Source: Sphingobium sp. OAS761 (GTDB lineage: Bacteria; Pseudomonadota; Alphaproteobacteria; Sphingomonadales; Sphingomonadaceae). Taken from it: a stretch of 64,000 bases of DNA. Shown here piece after piece: positions 28,015 to 36,972 of the stretch. Each line of letters begins with the position of its first letter. The stretch's first letter is position 1. The translations under genes were made by a program, and so were the position numbers. Below the pieces are notes generated by a model that made no database searches, was not told the DNA's origin, and saw only the letters and a program-made list of their open reading frames with translations. The stretch lies in NCBI RefSeq assembly GCF_024168485.1, contig NZ_JALJVY010000001.1:248001-312000 (forward strand), written 5' to 3'.

Positions 28015-29962
28015 GCGCCTGCGACAGGGCATGTGCCAGACCCGCAAGCGTGTAGGGTTTTCGCAACACCACATGATCGGCGAAGTCCGCGCTTTCCGCC
28101 ATGTCGCCGGCATAGCCCGTGACGAACAGGATCGGCAGATGCGCGTAACATGCGGGCAGGGACCGGACCATTTCCGGCCCGGTCAGGTCGGGCATCAGCA
28201 CATCGGTCATGATCAGGGTGACGTCGCTATTGTGGGCGAGCAGCCGTGCCGCCTTGGCGGGATGATCGCAGGCGATGGGCAAATGGCCAAGTTCGGACAA
28301 TGCCGCCATAGTTTGGTTCAGCACGCGTCGGTCATCCTCCACCACGAGTATCCTCGCGGGGGGATGGCGTACCGGCGTATCGGCCATCATTCCGGGTTCG
28401 TCGGCGACCGCCACGTCATCGGCCCCGCGCCGCGGCAGGTACATATGCACGCGGGTGCCCTTGCCCGGTTCGGTATCGATACTGATTTCGCCCGCGCTTT
28501 GCCGGACGAAGCCGAAAATCTGGCTCAGTCCCAGCCCGGTTCCCTTGCCGACCGGCTTGGTGGTGAAAAAGGGTTCGAAAACCCGCGCCGCGATCTCGGG
28601 CGCCATGCCGCAGCCGTCGTCGGACACGGTCAGCCGGACATAGTCACCGGCGCTACATTCCCCGACCTCGCCGTCCTTCAACGTGACCGGGCTGGTCGAC
28701 AAGCTGAGAAGGCCGCGTCCGTCCATTGCGTCCCGGGCATTGACGCACAGGTTCAGTATCGCATTTTCCACCTGGTGCTGGTCGACGAAAATGCACCATC
28801 CGCGCGCGGCGGGTGACAGGTGAACGGTAATCTGATCACCGATGGTCCGGTCGATCAGTTCGGCCATGCCGGAAAGGAGCTTGTCCGGATCGATTGCGCT
28901 GGGCAGCAGCGGTTCTGCGCGGGCGAACGCCAGCAACCGTCGCGTCAGCGCGGCAGCGCGATTGGCCCCCTCGGCCGCATTGTCGAGGTGGCGGGCGGCT
29001 TCTTCGGGTTTCAGCCGCAATTTGCGCTTCGCAAGTTCCAGGCCGCCAACGACAACCGCCAGCATGTTGTTGAAATCATGCGCGATGCCGCCGGTAAGCT
29101 GACCTACCGCGTCCATCTTGTGCATCTGGCGCAGATTTTCCTCGGCGGTGGCGCGCTCCGCCGTTTCCTGCTTCAATTGCTGATAGGCTTCGGACAGTTC
29201 GGCCGTGCGCGCCTGAACCGCCGCCTCGAGGCGATCGGCCCGTTCCGTTTCCTGTTCCGCCTGTCTGCGCGCCTTGCGCCGCTCATTATAGGCGACATTG
29301 GCGAACCAGGCGGCAAACAGCGCGCATACCAGCAGAACGAGGCCGAACAGCCGCCAGGTCCGTCCGACCCATTCGGTGCGATCGCCCGCCAGCGACACGG
29401 CCAGGCTCCGTTCGCGCAGCCGAGCGTTTTCCGCCGTAATGATCTTGTCCAGCAGGGTCGCTATCTGCACCAGATCGCGGGATTTTCCCGCTTCGTGAAA
29501 CCGCGCCAGCGCCGCCATCTTCTGGTCATAGGTCGTGCGAAGGCCGATTTCATTCAGAGTCTTGCCGCGCTCCCCGAACAGGCGTTGAAGGGATTCAACA
29601 TTGCCACTCTGCCACCCCGCCTGGCGCGTGGCATAACGCAACGCCTTCAATTCGCTGGCGGCGCCGCGCCACTGATCCTGGAACAGGCGCCCCGTATCGG
29701 GGTCCAGGCTGATGACATAGCGCGCCAGCGTGGCTTCGGACCGGGCGATGCTGGCGTCGAGCGCATGGGCGAGCGCGATGACCTCGAAACTGCGTCGCTG
29801 CTCGATCAGTGCCCTTTCATGATCCCGCGACGCGTTGCTGGCGGTGTAGAGCAGGACGCCGAGCGACCCCACCAGCAGAGCCACCAGGAGCAACGGTATC
29901 GCGCGGCGCATGCGGGAACGCCAGCCTCCATCCTGCGGGGTTATGCAATCGCCGTCGGCCAT
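27971..29962 (-). CDS. Hybrid sensor histidine kinase/response regulator
   Basis: A 663-residue membrane sensor. Transmembrane helix 1 is at about residues 20-40, and a CHASE3-like helical periplasmic domain at about 42-203. Transmembrane helix 2 is at about 204-222, and a coiled coil at about 230-280. The HisKA H-box is MDAVGQLTGGIAHDFNN with His295. The HATPase domain has NLCVNARDAM, DDGCGMAPE and GKGTGLGLSQ. A C-terminal receiver has ILVVEDDRR and TDVLMPDLTG. The His-kinase type with HDFNN is common in alphaproteobacteria. It follows spt on the same strand after 110 bases; whether it is co-transcribed is unknown. The signal is unknown. Confidence 0.92.
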   Translation of the reverse strand: MADGDCITPQDGGWRSRMRRAIPLLLVALLVGSLGVLLYTASNASRDHERALIEQRRSFEVIALAHALDASIARSEATLARYVISLDPDTGRLFQDQWRGAASELKALRYATRQAGWQSGNVESLQRLFGERGKTLNEIGLRTTYDQKMAALARFHEAGKSRDLVQIATLLDKIITAENARLRERSLAVSLAGDRTEWVGRTWRLFGLVLLVCALFAAWFANVAYNERRKARRQAEQETERADRLEAAVQARTAELSEAYQQLKQETAERATAEENLRQMHKMDAVGQLTGGIAHDFNNMLAVVVGGLELAKRKLRLKPEEAARHLDNAAEGANRAAALTRRLLAFARAEPLLPSAIDPDKLLSGMAELIDRTIGDQITVHLSPAARGWCIFVDQHQVENAILNLCVNARDAMDGRGLLSLSTSPVTLKDGEVGECSAGDYVRLTVSDDGCGMAPEIAARVFEPFFTTKPVGKGTGLGLSQIFGFVRQSAGEISIDTEPGKGTRVHMYLPRRGADDVAVADEPGMMADTPVRHPPARILVVEDDRRVLNQTMAALSELGHLPIACDHPAKAARLLAHNSDVTLIMTDVLMPDLTGPEMVRSLPACYAHLPILFVTGYAGDMAESADFADHVVLRKPYTLAGLAHALSQALTESPRTGAAEAAE

Positions 29963-30072
29963 AAGCCGTTACACTAGCCCAACAGGATCGTCCGTGGAAC
30001 CACCTGCCGATATTGTTCCTTCGCCGGTACACGACTGGCCGCGCATTCGCAGCGCCCGGCCGCAAGCTCCGA

Positions 30073-31341
30073 TCAGCCGATCGCGCCCGTCGCCTTCCCG
30101 GCCGTCGCGAAGATCGCAATGATCTGTTCGACCTGATCGTCGCTATGGTCGGCGCATAGCGAGCAACGCAGCAGGAAGGTGCCGGCCGGAGTCGCCGGCG
30201 GGCGCGCCATGTTGACGTAAAGACCAAGTTCCAGCAGCGCCTGCCACATGGCCACCGCCTGTGCCTGATCGTTCAGGATCACGGCGATGATGGCCGACTG
30301 CGGCGTTTCGGTCCCCAGCTTGAAGCCCAGGTCCGTCAGCCCCTTGTGCAGGCGCTGGCTGTTTTTCCACAGATGCGCGCGCTTGTCGGCCGCATGCATG
30401 AGTTTGCGGATGCTGGTGGCGGCGGTCGCGACAACGCTGGGCGGCAGCGACGCGGTAAACACATAGGGGCGGCAGACGAGGCGGAGCACCTCGAACTTGG
30501 GATGGTTGGACACACAGAAGCCGCCGACGGTACCGACCGATTTCGAAAAGGTCCCGACGACGAAATCGACATCCTTCTCTACGCCCTGCTCTTCGTAGAC
30601 ACCCCGGCCCTTCGCGCCGAAAAAGCCCATGCCATGGGCCTCGTCCACCAAAATCATGCAGTTGGGATGCCTGCGCACGGCGGCAACCATGTCGGGCAGC
30701 GGCGCGACGTCGCCCAGCATCGAATAGACGCCTTCCAGCACCACCAGCTTCAGCGCATCCGCCGGCAGCCGGCCGAGCCGCTTGTCCAGATCCTCCACGC
30801 TGTTGTGGCGGAACCGGACGATGTCCGCATCGCCAAGGAAGCAGCCGTCATAGATGGACGCATGGCTGTCCGCGTCCAGCACGACAAAGTCGCCCTTGCC
30901 CGCCAGGGTCGATATGATGCCCAGATTGGCCTGATAGCCGGTCGAAAAGACCATCGCCGACGACGTGCCGTAAAAGTCCTTGAGCGCGTCCTCGACTTCC
31001 TTGTGCCCCTGATAGGTGCCGTTAAGCACGCGGCTGCCGGTGGTGCCGGCGCCGAACTCGTCCAGCGCCTTCTTGCCGGCGGCGACGACGTCGGGGTCGA
31101 AGGTCATGCCCATATAGTTGTAGGTGCCCAGGAGGATGGTCTCCTTGCCCTTGATGATCGCGCGGGTGGGCGAAAGCACCTGGTCCATTACGATGGCGAA
31201 TGGATCGCGCACGCCGGTGGCCAACAGCGCCTCGCGTTCCGCGATCAGGGCGTCGAACTTGGAAAACAGGTCGCGCGCGTTCGATATCTCGGCCGGCTTG
31301 CGGGTGTCGGGTGCTGTGGCGGTGGCTTCGGTCATGGTCAT
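30073..31341 (-). CDS. spt: Serine palmitoyltransferase
   Basis: SPT condenses L-serine with an acyl thioester to 3-ketodihydrosphingosine, the first step of sphingolipid synthesis, using PLP in the cytoplasm. The 422-residue protein matches the soluble sphingomonad enzyme in many segments (LLGTYNYMGMTFDPDV, VVLDADSHASIYDGC, VLEGVYSMLGD). Key residues are His160 stacking on PLP, Asp233 and His236 in LVDEAH, and Lys267 in GTFSKSVGTVGG as the Schiff-base lysine. It lies 127 bases after an acyl carrier protein gene on the same strand, a pairing known in sphingolipid producers. An ATG at 31335 is an alternative start. Confidence 0.95.
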   Translation of the reverse strand: MTMTEATATAPDTRKPAEISNARDLFSKFDALIAEREALLATGVRDPFAIVMDQVLSPTRAIIKGKETILLGTYNYMGMTFDPDVVAAGKKALDEFGAGTTGSRVLNGTYQGHKEVEDALKDFYGTSSAMVFSTGYQANLGIISTLAGKGDFVVLDADSHASIYDGCFLGDADIVRFRHNSVEDLDKRLGRLPADALKLVVLEGVYSMLGDVAPLPDMVAAVRRHPNCMILVDEAHGMGFFGAKGRGVYEEQGVEKDVDFVVGTFSKSVGTVGGFCVSNHPKFEVLRLVCRPYVFTASLPPSVVATAATSIRKLMHAADKRAHLWKNSQRLHKGLTDLGFKLGTETPQSAIIAVILNDQAQAVAMWQALLELGLYVNMARPPATPAGTFLLRCSLCADHSDDQVEQIIAIFATAGKATGAIG

Positions 31342-31350
31342 TGTCCGTTT

Positions 31351-31439
31351 GGTTCGAGCAGCATCGAGCGGTGTCGAGACATGTCGGTCGAGAACGAATT
31401 GCCCGCCTTCCCGACATCGGTTCTCGACAAACTCGAACC
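31351..31439. repeat. Structured inverted-repeat region between acp and spt
   Basis: The 127-base acp-spt gap contains several perfect complementary pairs. GGTTCGAG (31351-31358) pairs with CTCGAACC (31432-31439), ATGTCGG (31381-31387) with CCGACAT (31411-31417), GTCGAGAAC (31387-31395) with GTTCTCGAC (31420-31428), and CGGTTC (31418-31423) with GAACCG (31435-31440). Some pairings exclude each other. It may be a dispersed palindromic repeat, or RNA structure separating acp and spt expression. Confidence 0.6.
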
Positions 31440-31468
31440 GCCGCCCGGGTCGAACGGCGGGCGGAAGA

Positions 31469-31714
31469 TCAGGCGGCCTTCAACTTCGCGACCGCATCGA
31501 CAAGCTGGCCGACGGTTTCGATCTCAGCCTGCATGTTCATGGTGATGATGATGTCGAATTCATCCTCGATGGCGGCAACGAAATCCATCACGGTCAGGCT
31601 GTCCCATTCCAGATCGCCTGCGAAGCTGGTGCTTTCGTCCAGGTCCACGCCCTTCTTGTTGAAAGGCTCGATCTGCGCCTTGACGCTGTCGAAAATATCG
31701 CTGCGATCCGTCAT
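31469..31714 (-). CDS. Acyl carrier protein paired with serine palmitoyltransferase
   Basis: An 81-residue acyl carrier protein with the phosphopantetheine site LEWDSLTVMDF (Ser39) and the usual four-helix acidic pattern. Start ATG 31714 is preferred; a TTG at 31738 would add eight residues and is less convincing. Being directly upstream of spt on the same strand, it is probably the specialised carrier that delivers the acyl chain to SPT, as shown for SPT-linked carriers in other sphingolipid-making alphaproteobacteria. It is not the fabF-linked housekeeping AcpP. Confidence 0.88.
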   Translation of the reverse strand: MTDRSDIFDSVKAQIEPFNKKGVDLDESTSFAGDLEWDSLTVMDFVAAIEDEFDIIITMNMQAEIETVGQLVDAVAKLKAA

Positions 31715-31832
31715 CGGTGAAAATTGTCTTTCCGTCAAAATGCGGCTTTTGCCGCTTCGACCTGTCCTTTGGCAAGGGAATAAGGCCGCAATCGGGCAGC
31801 ATCGCGCCCGATTGTGCCAAGGACCGGCCGGG

Positions 31833-32111
31833 TCAGCGGAAATTGTCGGCGTAGGCCTGAAGCTTCAGCGTCTTGGGGGGCGTTGCGATCAGCGTGTAGG
31901 CGATGGCTTCGCGCTCGGCATAGGCGATGGCGGCCTCCTGCGAAGGAAAGGTCAGTTTCAACTGCTGCCTGGTATCGCCCGAACCGGCCCATCCGGTCAG
32001 CGGATCGGGCTTCTTCGCTTCGGCGGGCACATATTCCAGCACCCATTTACGGGTCAGCGCCTTGCCGGATTGGAGGGCGTTTTTCTGGATCTGATAGATG
32101 CGCGCGGTCAT
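31833..32111 (-). CDS. NADH:ubiquinone oxidoreductase accessory subunit, NDUFS4-like
   Basis: A 92-residue protein of the ETC complex I subunit conserved-region family (the NDUFS4/18 kDa type). It shows ARIYQIQKNALQSGKALTRKWVLEY, then GWAGSGDTRQQLKLTFPSQEAAIAYAERE, the family core. It is a peripheral accessory subunit of complex I in alphaproteobacteria and mitochondria. Start ATG 32111 gives a protein beginning at the family's first strand; the frame upstream is antisense-like sequence. It lies alone, away from the nuo operon, between acp and hrpB on the minus strand. Confidence 0.88.
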   Translation of the reverse strand: MTARIYQIQKNALQSGKALTRKWVLEYVPAEAKKPDPLTGWAGSGDTRQQLKLTFPSQEAAIAYAEREAIAYTLIATPPKTLKLQAYADNFR

Positions 32112-32166
32112 CGCGGTGGGACTCCGTTTGTCGTGATGCTGCGTTGCACCAGCGGGCGCCGCGAAG

Positions 32167-34611
32167 TCAAGACTTGGCGCGGGCGTCGGCACGCTTGGTT
32201 CGCAAGGTTGCGCTGGCCGCGGCGGGATCGTCGGGCCATGGGTGGCGCGGGTAGCGCCCGCGCATTTCCTTCGCCACGTCACGCCAGTTGCCGGCCCAGA
32301 AGCCCGGCAGGTCGCGCGTGGTCTGGATAGGGCGGCCTGCGGGCGACGTCAGCGACAGCACCAGCGGGATGCGCCGGCTGCCGATGACGGGATGGTGCGA
32401 CAGGCCGAACAGTGCCTGGACGCGCAGCTCGACGCGCGGACCGCCTTCGGCCGCGTAATCGATGGCGTGGGTCGACCCGGCGGGCGAACGGAAATCCGGC
32501 GGGGCAAGGCGGTCGAGCTGCTGCTTGCCGTCCCAGCCGATCAGGCCTTCCAGCACGCCCGACAATTGCGACCGGTCAATGTCTGACAGGCGGCGTCTGC
32601 CGGCAAGCAGCGGCGGCAGCCAGTCGTCGAGTGTGTCGAGCAAGGTCGCGTCGGAAAGTGCGGTCAGGTTCGCGAAGCCCGCGCGGGTGCGCAGGGACAG
32701 CGCGGCTTCCGACCAGGGCAGCAGGGCAAGCCCTCCCTGCCGCACGCCGTTCGTCAGGGCCCCTGACACGGCTTGCGGATCGGGGCTGTCGTCCGGCCCT
32801 GTCGAGAGGGGCACCGAACCGAGGCGCTTTTCGCGGCGCGCGTCTATTCCCTTGTTGTCGGGGCGGAACGCGACGGTCCTGTATTCCACGACCCGGTCGG
32901 CAAAAAGGGCGCCTATGTCCGCTTCGGCAAGCGGCGCGGCGGACAGGATGCGTGCTCCCGCCGCGCTGCCCTGCACCTCTCCCACGGCCAGCCATTCCTC
33001 GCGCGCGAGGGCGGAATGCGGATCCAGCCGGAAGCCGCGTCCGCCCACGCTGGCCCAGTCCGCGCCGTCGGCCGACCGCCGCCTCGCCACCCGGTCGGGA
33101 AAGGCGAGGGCGAGGCAGACGCCGACCGGATGATCGGTCGACAGCGCGTCCCGGGCATCGGGCGCCATCCTTGCCCAGCGTTGCGCGAGCGCGCGCGCGG
33201 TGTTGGCGCGCCGGTCGCTTTCCCGCCGCCAGCGTTGCCGGCGCGACGGCAGGTCGACATCCTGTCCGCCGATCCCCCGTTCGCCGAGCAGCACCGCAAT
33301 ATCGGCCGCGACATCGGCCAGGCCGATTTCTCCCGCACGCACCAGCATGTGCGCGATGCGCGGCGCGAGGGGCAGCTTCGCCAGCGCGCGGCCGTGCGCC
33401 GTGATGCGTCCGTCGGCATCGAGCGCATCCAACGTCAGCAGCCGCGTCCGCGCCTCGGCCACGGCGGCGGCAGGGGGCGGATCCAGCCAGCGCAGCCCGC
33501 CCGGGTCGGCGAGACCCCAAAGGGCGCAGTCCAGCAGCAGGCTGCTGAGGTCGCTTTCCAATATCTGGGGCGGATCGAACGGGGGCATGCCGGCCGTCGC
33601 CGCCGCCTCCCACAGGCGATAGGCCACGCCCGGGCGCTGCCGCGCGGCACGGCCCGCGCGCTGGGTCGCGGCCGCCTGGCTGGCACGCTCCGTCACCAGT
33701 CGGGTTACGCCGGCCGCCCGGTCGTAGCGGGGGCGGCGTGCGAGCCCCGAATCCACCACGATCCGCACCCCCTCGATCGTCAGGCTGGTTTCGGCGATGG
33801 AGGTGGCGAGAATGATCTTGCGGCGGCCGTCGCGCGCGGGGCGGATCGCGGCGCGCTGGGCCGCCGGGTCCAGACTGCCGTGCAGCCGGTGCACCGTCAC
33901 ATCGCCGCCGTCGAGCCGTTCGGCCGTGCGCTCGATCTCAGCGACGCCGGGCAGGAAGGCGAGCAGGTCGCCCTCGCTTTCCTCCACCAGTGCCCTGCGG
34001 ATGGCGGCAGTCATTTCGTCCTCGATCCGCTTTTCGGCGGCGCGGCCGATGTGGCGCAGGTCCAGCGGCTGGATGCGGCCCTCGCTCTCGATCACGGGCG
34101 CGTCGCCCAGCAACGCGGCGAAGCGCGCGCCGTCCAGCGTGGCGGACATCGGGATGATGCGCAGGTCGGGGCGCAGCGCGCCCTGCGCGTCGAGCGCCAG
34201 CGCCAGCCCGAAATCGCTGTCGAGGCTGCGTTCATGCACTTCGTCGAACAGCACCGCCGAAATGCCTGACAGTTCCGGGTCGTCCTGGATGCGCCGGACG
34301 AAAATTCCCTCGGTCAGGACGAGGATGCGGGTGCGCGCGGACGAACGGCTGTCCATCCGCGTGGCGTAGCCGACGGTGCCGCCCGGCTGCTCGCCCATCA
34401 GTTCGGCGATGCGTTCGGCGGCGGCGCGCGCGGCGAGGCGGCGGGGGGAAAGCAGCAGCACCTGCCCGTTGCACCACGGCTGGTCCAGCAGGGCAGGGGC
34501 GACGGCTGTGGTCTTGCCGGCGCCCGGCGGCGCGACCAGCACGGCGTTGCTGCCCGCCCGCAGCGCGGCGAGCAGGTCGGGCAGGACGGCGTGGACGGGC
34601 AGGGCGGTCAT
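32167..34611 (-). CDS. hrpB: ATP-dependent helicase HrpB
   Basis: An 814-residue DEAH-box helicase of the HrpB type. Walker A VAPPGAGKTT lies near residue 30, the DEVH box is LFDEVHERS, motif III is SATLDGARF, and SIAETSLTIEGVRIVVDSGLARRPRYD and QRAGRAARQRPG are motifs V and VI. The HA2 and HrpB C-terminal domains follow (LPWSEAALSLRTRAGF, FWAGNWRDVAKEMRGRYPRHPWPDDP), ending in a basic tail. Start ATG 34611 follows AGGGAAG. The cellular role of HrpB is unsettled; RNA or mRNA processing is proposed for related helicases. Confidence 0.95.
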   Translation of the reverse strand: MTALPVHAVLPDLLAALRAGSNAVLVAPPGAGKTTAVAPALLDQPWCNGQVLLLSPRRLAARAAAERIAELMGEQPGGTVGYATRMDSRSSARTRILVLTEGIFVRRIQDDPELSGISAVLFDEVHERSLDSDFGLALALDAQGALRPDLRIIPMSATLDGARFAALLGDAPVIESEGRIQPLDLRHIGRAAEKRIEDEMTAAIRRALVEESEGDLLAFLPGVAEIERTAERLDGGDVTVHRLHGSLDPAAQRAAIRPARDGRRKIILATSIAETSLTIEGVRIVVDSGLARRPRYDRAAGVTRLVTERASQAAATQRAGRAARQRPGVAYRLWEAAATAGMPPFDPPQILESDLSSLLLDCALWGLADPGGLRWLDPPPAAAVAEARTRLLTLDALDADGRITAHGRALAKLPLAPRIAHMLVRAGEIGLADVAADIAVLLGERGIGGQDVDLPSRRQRWRRESDRRANTARALAQRWARMAPDARDALSTDHPVGVCLALAFPDRVARRRSADGADWASVGGRGFRLDPHSALAREEWLAVGEVQGSAAGARILSAAPLAEADIGALFADRVVEYRTVAFRPDNKGIDARREKRLGSVPLSTGPDDSPDPQAVSGALTNGVRQGGLALLPWSEAALSLRTRAGFANLTALSDATLLDTLDDWLPPLLAGRRRLSDIDRSQLSGVLEGLIGWDGKQQLDRLAPPDFRSPAGSTHAIDYAAEGGPRVELRVQALFGLSHHPVIGSRRIPLVLSLTSPAGRPIQTTRDLPGFWAGNWRDVAKEMRGRYPRHPWPDDPAAASATLRTKRADARAKS

Positions 34612-34657
34612 TGCCGCTTCCCTCGCGCCTTTTGCCGCCGGGCGCAAGGCAGGGCGA

Positions 34658-35437
34658 TCAACCGAACAGGTAGATGTGGATCGGGTTCTTCGGATCCAGC
34701 AGCATCTTCGCTGTCAGCGCCAGCGACATGATGATCAGCAGCGGCTTGATGAGGCGCGAGCCGAAACGCATGGCCAGGTGGGATCCGATCTGTCCGCCGA
34801 CGATGCTGCCCACCGCCATGGCCAGCCCCGCCACCCACAGCACATGCCCGCCCGCCAGCATGGTCAGCAGCCCGGCGATGTTGCTGGCGAAATTGGCCGC
34901 CTTGGTCTGGGCGGTCGCGCGCAGGATAGACAGGCCCCCCAGCGCCAGGAAGATGGTGGTGTAGAAGGCGCCGGCGCCCGGTCCGAAAAAACCGTCGTAA
35001 AAGCCGACCACCCCGATCAGGCCCGACAGTCCGGCCATCCCCACTCGGGCGTGGCGGTCGGCGTCGCCCAGGCGAGGTGAGAAGGTGAAATAGGCGGCCA
35101 TCGCGATCAGCAGCGCGGGCATCAGCCCGGCCAGGATCGACGGGTCGACCCTTTGCAGCAGCCATGCCCCGCCGACCGACCCGATGAAGGCGGCGATGAC
35201 CGGCGCTTTGTAGGTCCTGAGGTCCATGTGCCCGCGCCGCGCATAGGCGATGCAGGCGCCGAAGGTGCCGAAACAGCTTTGCAGCTTGTTGGTGGCGACC
35301 GCCGGCACCGGCGGTATGCCGGCCGCCAGCAGTGCGGGCAGGGTGATGAGGCCGCCGCCGCCCGCCATCGCGTCGATACAGCCTGCGGTCAACGCGGCCG
35401 CCATGAGGAAGGCGATGGTTTCGGGGGACAGGATCAT
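34658..35437 (-). CDS. TauE/SafE-family (TSUP) membrane permease
   Basis: A 259-residue integral membrane protein with about eight hydrophobic segments. Family signatures are AGCIDAMAGGGGLITLPALLAAGIPPVPAVATNKLQ near the N-terminus and YDGFFGPGAGAFYTTIFLALGG in the second half, the two inverted repeats typical of TSUP permeases. Members export or import sulfite, sulfoacetate or other organosulfur anions; the substrate here is not determined. It precedes hrpB on the same strand with a 46-base gap. Confidence 0.9.
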   Translation of the reverse strand: MILSPETIAFLMAAALTAGCIDAMAGGGGLITLPALLAAGIPPVPAVATNKLQSCFGTFGACIAYARRGHMDLRTYKAPVIAAFIGSVGGAWLLQRVDPSILAGLMPALLIAMAAYFTFSPRLGDADRHARVGMAGLSGLIGVVGFYDGFFGPGAGAFYTTIFLALGGLSILRATAQTKAANFASNIAGLLTMLAGGHVLWVAGLAMAVGSIVGGQIGSHLAMRFGSRLIKPLLIIMSLALTAKMLLDPKNPIHIYLFG

Positions 35438-35504
35438 GAAAGGGCGGGCCTCGATAGCGGTTCGCAGGCCGCCGGTCGCAGCGTCCTTTGCCGTCGCGGC
35501 GGGG

Positions 35505-35528
35505 CTTCGACAGGCTCAGCCCGAACGG
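35505..35528. repeat. Short dispersed palindromic repeat unit
   Basis: A 24-base unit starting CTTCGACAGGCTCAGC and ending CCGAACGG lies in the 121-base gap between the TSUP gene and the polyprenyl synthase gene. I recognise this sequence type as a common intergenic repeat in sphingomonad genomes. Only one clear copy is seen in the window, so the repeat status rests on prior knowledge. Confidence 0.5.
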
Positions 35529-35558
35529 TGACTGGAACGAGCGAAGCGGCCCGTCCCC

Positions 35559-36587
35559 TCAATAGGCGCGTGCGATAGCGAATTCGACCGCTTCGGTAAG
35601 GGCGGCTTTCGCCTTGCCGGACTCGAACATGCCCAGTGCGTCGATCGCGCGCTGGCCGTAATGCCGTGCGCGCGCCAGCGTGTCGGCGATGGCACCAGTC
35701 CCGCGCAGCAGCGCCGTGGCATGCGCCAGGTCCGCATCGCCCACGCGATGACCGGCGATCGCCGCTTTCCAGAAGGCGCGGTCCTCGGCCGACCCGCGCG
35801 CATAGGCGAGGATGACGGGCAATGTCACCTTGCCGTCGCGGAAGTCGTCGCCGGCATCCTTGCCCATCGTCGCCTCGTCCGATTCATAATCGATCGCGTC
35901 GTCGATCAGCTGAAAGGCGATACCGAGGTTGCGGCCATAGACGTCCAGCGCCTGTTCCTCCGTCTCGCTGCGATCGGCGACCACTGCCGATATGCGACAG
36001 GCGGCGGCGAACAGGGCGGCGGTCTTTGCCCCGATGATGTCGAGATACTGTTCCTCGCTGGTGTCGATCTTGCGCTGGGCGGTGAGCTGGTTCACCTCGC
36101 CCTCCGCGATCACTGCGGAGGCGCCCGACAGGATTTTCAGCACCTTGAGCGATTCGGCTTCCACCATGAGTTCGAAGGAGCGGGAAAAGAGGAAGTCGCC
36201 CACCAGCACGCTGGCGCTGTTGCCCCATATGATGTTGGCGGTCCTGCGGCCCCGGCGCATGCCCGACCCGTCGACCACATCGTCGTGCAGCAGCGTGGCG
36301 GTGTGGATGAATTCGACTGCGGCGGCCAGCTTGTAGTGGCGCGCGCCCGCATAACCGACCAGGTCGGCACAGGCCAGCGTCAGCATCGGCCTCAGCCGCT
36401 TGCCCCCGCCTGCGATCAGATGGCCCGCCAGTTCGGGAATCAGCGGGATGCGCGATTGCATCCGGTCCAGGATCACGGCATTCACATGGTTCATGCCGTC
36501 GGCGACCAGCGACATGATGGGGGCGAGAGAGGGCGCGTTCTTGCCGCGACCGATCGGATGGACGTTGCCGGGGACGGATGCTGTCAT
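35559..36587 (-). CDS. ispB: Polyprenyl (octaprenyl/decaprenyl-type) diphosphate synthase
   Basis: A 342-residue trans-prenyltransferase that extends isoprenoid chains for the ubiquinone side chain. It shows the GGKRLRPML motif, the first aspartate-rich motif LLHDDVVDGSGMRRG and the second QLIDDAIDYESD. Start ATG 36587 (MTASVPG) was preferred; ATG 36599 is also possible. Chain length (C40 versus C50) cannot be fixed from sequence; sphingomonads usually carry ubiquinone-10. It diverges from the chorismate mutase gene. Confidence 0.93.
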   Translation of the reverse strand: MTASVPGNVHPIGRGKNAPSLAPIMSLVADGMNHVNAVILDRMQSRIPLIPELAGHLIAGGGKRLRPMLTLACADLVGYAGARHYKLAAAVEFIHTATLLHDDVVDGSGMRRGRRTANIIWGNSASVLVGDFLFSRSFELMVEAESLKVLKILSGASAVIAEGEVNQLTAQRKIDTSEEQYLDIIGAKTAALFAAACRISAVVADRSETEEQALDVYGRNLGIAFQLIDDAIDYESDEATMGKDAGDDFRDGKVTLPVILAYARGSAEDRAFWKAAIAGHRVGDADLAHATALLRGTGAIADTLARARHYGQRAIDALGMFESGKAKAALTEAVEFAIARAY

Positions 36588-36691
36588 GACCGCGTCCATG
36601 TGGCGGTGCAAAAAGCCAAAGGCAAGCGGGAATAGCTTGCCACGCGGCCCGGATAACGCAAAAAGCGCGCGATTCGACCGGAGGATGCCCC

Positions 36692-36970
36692 ATGGACCAG
36701 ACCCTGCAGCGCTACCGCGAAAGCATCGACAATATCGACGCGGCGCTGGTGTTCATGCTGGCCGAACGGTTCAAGATCACCCAGGCGGTCGGCGAATTCA
36801 AGGCGACCCATGAGCTGCCCCCCGCCGACCCGGGCCGCGAGGAAAGGCAAATTAGCCGCCTGCGCCAGCTGGCGCTCGACGCGAAGCTGGACCCGGACTT
36901 CACCGAGAAATTCCTGCGCTTCATCATCGACGAGGTGATCCGCCACCATGAGAGCATCCGCGAGGGATAG
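36692..36970 (+). CDS. Chorismate mutase, AroQ class
   Basis: A 92-residue monofunctional AroQ-type chorismate mutase, converting chorismate to prephenate for Phe/Tyr synthesis. The three-helix pattern is seen in LQRYRESIDNIDAALVFMLAERFKITQAVGEFKATH, with the arginine and lysine contacts of the family, and DPDFTEKFLRFIIDEVIRHHE in helix 3. The start is well supported by GGAGGA 7 bases upstream. No signal peptide is present, so it is the cytoplasmic form. It ends two bases before the convergent JmjC-like gene. Confidence 0.92.
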   Translation: MDQTLQRYRESIDNIDAALVFMLAERFKITQAVGEFKATHELPPADPGREERQISRLRQLALDAKLDPDFTEKFLRFIIDEVIRHHESIREG

Positions 36971-36972
36971 CG

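Noticed and set aside
31715..31738. TTG start at 31738 for the acyl carrier protein
   Set aside because: The ATG at 31714 gives a normal-length carrier protein and the eight extra residues do not fit the family.
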